From assembly GCF_023734775.1 (NCBI RefSeq), contig NZ_AP025733.1, forward strand, positions 207,159 through 271,158: 64,000 nucleotides of DNA. The letters are read 5' to 3'. The stretch is from Nostoc cf. commune SO-36. Lineage in GTDB: Bacteria > Cyanobacteriota > Cyanobacteriia > Cyanobacteriales > Nostocaceae. The position numbers were made by a program, and so were the translations under genes. Positions 62,145 to 64,000 of the stretch are shown here, piece after piece (the first letter of the stretch is position 1; each line of letters starts with the position of its first letter). Below the pieces are notes generated by a model. The model worked only from the letters and a program-made list of their open reading frames with translations, was not told the origin of the DNA and searched no databases.

Positions 62145-62615
62145 CTAATTTTGTAGAATTGCTCCCAAAGTACCACTGACAGCACGTAAATAGTCAGATG
62201 GCGATAGCAGAAGCAGTATCCCTCGCATCCCACCAGAAACAGTGATCTGCTCGAATAAGATTGCTGTTTCATCAAGGTAAACTGGATAGTCTTTTTTACT
62301 GGCTAAAGCTGTTACACCCCCACGGATATATCCTGTTAGTTGCTGCACTTCCTTCAGAGCAACTGTCTCAACCTTGCGGTTTCCTGAAATCCGCGCTAAG
62401 GCTTTTAAGTCTAACTGAGCATTTCCCGGCACAACAGCGAAACAGATACCTGTTGTGTCGCCTCTGACTACTAGAGTCTTAAAAACTTGCTCTGGCGGAA
62501 GACTAACTTTGTGTGCTGTACTCTCAGCAGCGAGATCGGCGGGATCTACTTCATAAGTGAGAATTTGGTAGGGAATACCTAGTTTATCAAGTAGCCGAGC
62601 AGCATTAGTTTTCAT
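62145..62615 (-). CDS. ybaK: Cys-tRNA(Pro) deacylase YbaK
   Basis: The 156-residue product (MKTNAARLLDKLGIPYQILT) has the YbaK fold: LAAESTAHKVSLPPEQVFKT with the conserved Lys in FKTLVVRG, FAVVPGNAQLDLKALARISG, and GYIRGGVTALASKKDYPVYL with the GG site. It hydrolyses mischarged Cys-tRNA(Pro) or similar in the cytoplasm. Confidence 0.93.
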   Translation of the reverse strand: MKTNAARLLDKLGIPYQILTYEVDPADLAAESTAHKVSLPPEQVFKTLVVRGDTTGICFAVVPGNAQLDLKALARISGNRKVETVALKEVQQLTGYIRGGVTALASKKDYPVYLDETAILFEQITVSGGMRGILLLLSPSDYLRAVSGTLGAILQN

Positions 62616-62633
62616 TCAAGTCCACAAAAGATA

Positions 62634-62863
62634 TCATTGCTCAAGCTCCCAATCTTGAATCACCAGCCGACTAACGCGACTAAATTCTCTTGTGTTGTGC
62701 GTGACTAATGTTAAGTTATTCACAACTGCGATTGCTGCTATCTGTAAGTCATAAGGCCCAATTGGTGTACCAAGCGCCCCTAACTCTACCCGAATTGTGC
62801 CAAAAAGCCGAGCCGCCCGATCATCAAAAGGCAAAGATACAAAATTATTTAAGAATGCTTCTA
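62634..62863 (-). pseudogene. VapC-type PIN toxin, 3' fragment cut by an IS
   Basis: The frame without start reads LEAFLNNFVSLPFDDRAARL and contains GTPIGPYDLQIAAIAVVNNL and THNTREFSRV, the C-terminal half of a VapC PIN domain with its late Asp. The N-terminal half, with the first catalytic Asp, is missing exactly where the IS end begins (62864). The toxin is inactive as it stands. Confidence 0.8.
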
Positions 62864-64000
62864 GGACTTACGCATTGACAAAAAGAATCATCTATGAAGT
62901 CTAGATAATGCCATCACTGCTAAGGTTTGCAAAAATATGCTCACGTACAACTAACGTAAACATATTCCGTTGTACTTCGTACCAATTGCTAATTATTTTT
63001 TCAGACCGCATAAACTCCAATCTAATAAAAGCTTGAAGTGAACAAAATATGTGAGTCTTGATTGCATAGGTATCCCTAACCATGAACCGACAAATTCCAC
63101 ATACTTGTTTTATGGCTCGATGAAAGGTTTCAATTCCCCAATGGGTATCATGAATTGTGATAAATTCATTTCTAGTTATATCCTTGATTCTTTCCTCATC
63201 TGGAACATACAAAATATAGTGCGGAGCCGGAGACGCTCCGCCTCCGGTCTAGAGTCTTCTTTCTTGAAGTCTTTCCTAAACAACTTTATAAATCCAAATT
63301 CTTTCAGATGAGTTCTTAATCCTGACTCTGGAATCACCAGAGTACTTACCTGGCAATACTTATGTGGCTCATTTGAGACAGTTCTGTTTTTTTCAATCCC
63401 GAATAGAAAACCCAATTTCTGGTTTTTTAGAAATTTTAAATTTTCTACTCCTGAATACCAACTATCTCCTGTTATTATTCTTGGTTTGACTCCCCAGCTT
63501 ATTATTTCACTCACCATTTCTCTAAAATAATCGTTTTTTGTTTTCCCCTCCTTTTTGTCATATATTCTGTAGTTTATTGGTACTGAGTTACCATTAATAT
63601 CGCTGTAATATAAAGTGATTAAATTTAAACCAATAATAGTTTTATGGGCTTTTCCTGACCAAAAATAACTGATTAATTCGGCATTTTTTGGGTCGCTGTA
63701 AATCTTTTCTATTACTGTATCGTCTACACTTAATATCCCTCCTACCAAATTAATGATTTTCTCTACTATGTTGAATAAATCTTTCGGTTCGTATCTCTCT
63801 CTCAACAAAAACCGATTCACACTATCATGTGAAACGTCTCCCAATATCTCTGCCAACCTACTGCACCCCCCAAACTTTGGCTCTGACAGCAAAAATAAGG
63901 TGTAGAGGTCTAGATTGCATTGTCCTGTCGATGGTTTAGTAATTTCTCTAATTGTCCGATACCTGTAAAGTAGACGACCCTTATTTATGAATTCACTATT
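62862..64000 (-). mobile_element. IS4-superfamily insertion sequence, right part beyond window
   Basis: The left end AGGACTTACGCATTGACA is a frequent end of cyanobacterial insertion sequences. It holds a transposase frame interrupted by a short repeat. The other end lies beyond 64000. The element truncates a vapC gene at its left border. Confidence 0.75.
62901..64000 (-). pseudogene. IS4/IS701-like transposase, frameshifted, 5' end beyond window
   Basis: The 5' part contains LSVDDTVIEKIYSDPKNAEL, IGLNLITLYYSDINGNSVP and IITGDSWYSGVENLKFLKNQ, with the first two catalytic Asp residues. The 3' part has HWGIETFHRAIKQVCGICRF, with the Glu. The 5' frame ends near 63176 and the 3' frame takes over from about 63228. 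Between them an inserted GC-rich segment (about 63218-63252) breaks the frame. Upstream the frame continues in phase past 63892 (GRLLYRYRTIREITKPSTGQ) and leaves the window. Confidence 0.8.

Noticed and set aside
1..64000. CRISPR array, tRNA or rRNA genes
   Set aside because: No evenly spaced repeats, cloverleaf with CCA context or rRNA-like segments were seen on reading through. A tRNAscan or CRISPR search would settle it.

Overview
The window looks like an accessory region (plasmid or genomic island) of a filamentous, Nostoc-like cyanobacterium. Evidence: scattered GCGATCGC (HIP1) octamers, cyanobacterial families (Ycf66, Ycf46/Ycf35-type, DUF3110, pentapeptide repeats, a PatA/PatG-type cyanobactin protease, HspA), small dispersed repeats, and many insertion sequences and broken genes. 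No rRNA, tRNA, replication gene or CRISPR array was recognised.

Layout. 1-4021: a minus-strand cluster of two STAND/AAA-like ATPases, a pentapeptide-repeat protein and a small helical protein. Three of them share a short Gly/Asn-rich motif, which suggests a signalling complex. 4022-5772: decayed DNA with IS and CAP-domain remnants. 5773-18456: a plus-strand locus with a chimeric PatA/PatG-like subtilase, a Cys-rich small peptide, a TPR/SPINDLY-type glycosyltransferase and a DNA methyltransferase fused to a PatG C-terminal domain. The methyltransferase gene is interrupted by a 6.5-kb element bounded by ISAzo13-type ends and a CCA target duplication. It carries pyrC, a zinc-dependent phospholipase-like protein, a DUF938 protein and a DUF1993 fragment.

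18661-28521: a minus-strand block with a Ycf46-like AAA+ ATPase, DUF2997, DUF1257 (Ycf35-like) and WGR proteins, several unknown proteins, an adenine-type methylase and an XRE regulator with a well-formed operator/promoter. 29136-47700: a loose collection of single genes (Ycf66-like, two nuclease-type genes, RHH proteins, ChaC, HspA, HU, TenI-like, PhyH oxygenase, alpha-L-fucosidase, OYE, Nudix) separated by repeats, including a 400-bp non-coding repeat that probably encodes a structured RNA.

47899-61969: the most notable stretch, all on the minus strand. An XRE regulator precedes an Eco57I-like methylase, a membrane coiled-coil protein, a HEPN-motif protein, a PLD-SNF2 helicase, three small proteins and an 815-residue NERD-TM-PhnD-SNase protein, with an acid phosphatase gene after it. 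The methylase-to-helicase genes overlap or nearly touch. I read this as a candidate undescribed anti-phage or anti-plasmid system. 62145-64000: ybaK, a vapC fragment cut by an IS, and an IS4-superfamily transposase that is itself broken by a short repeat and runs off the window.
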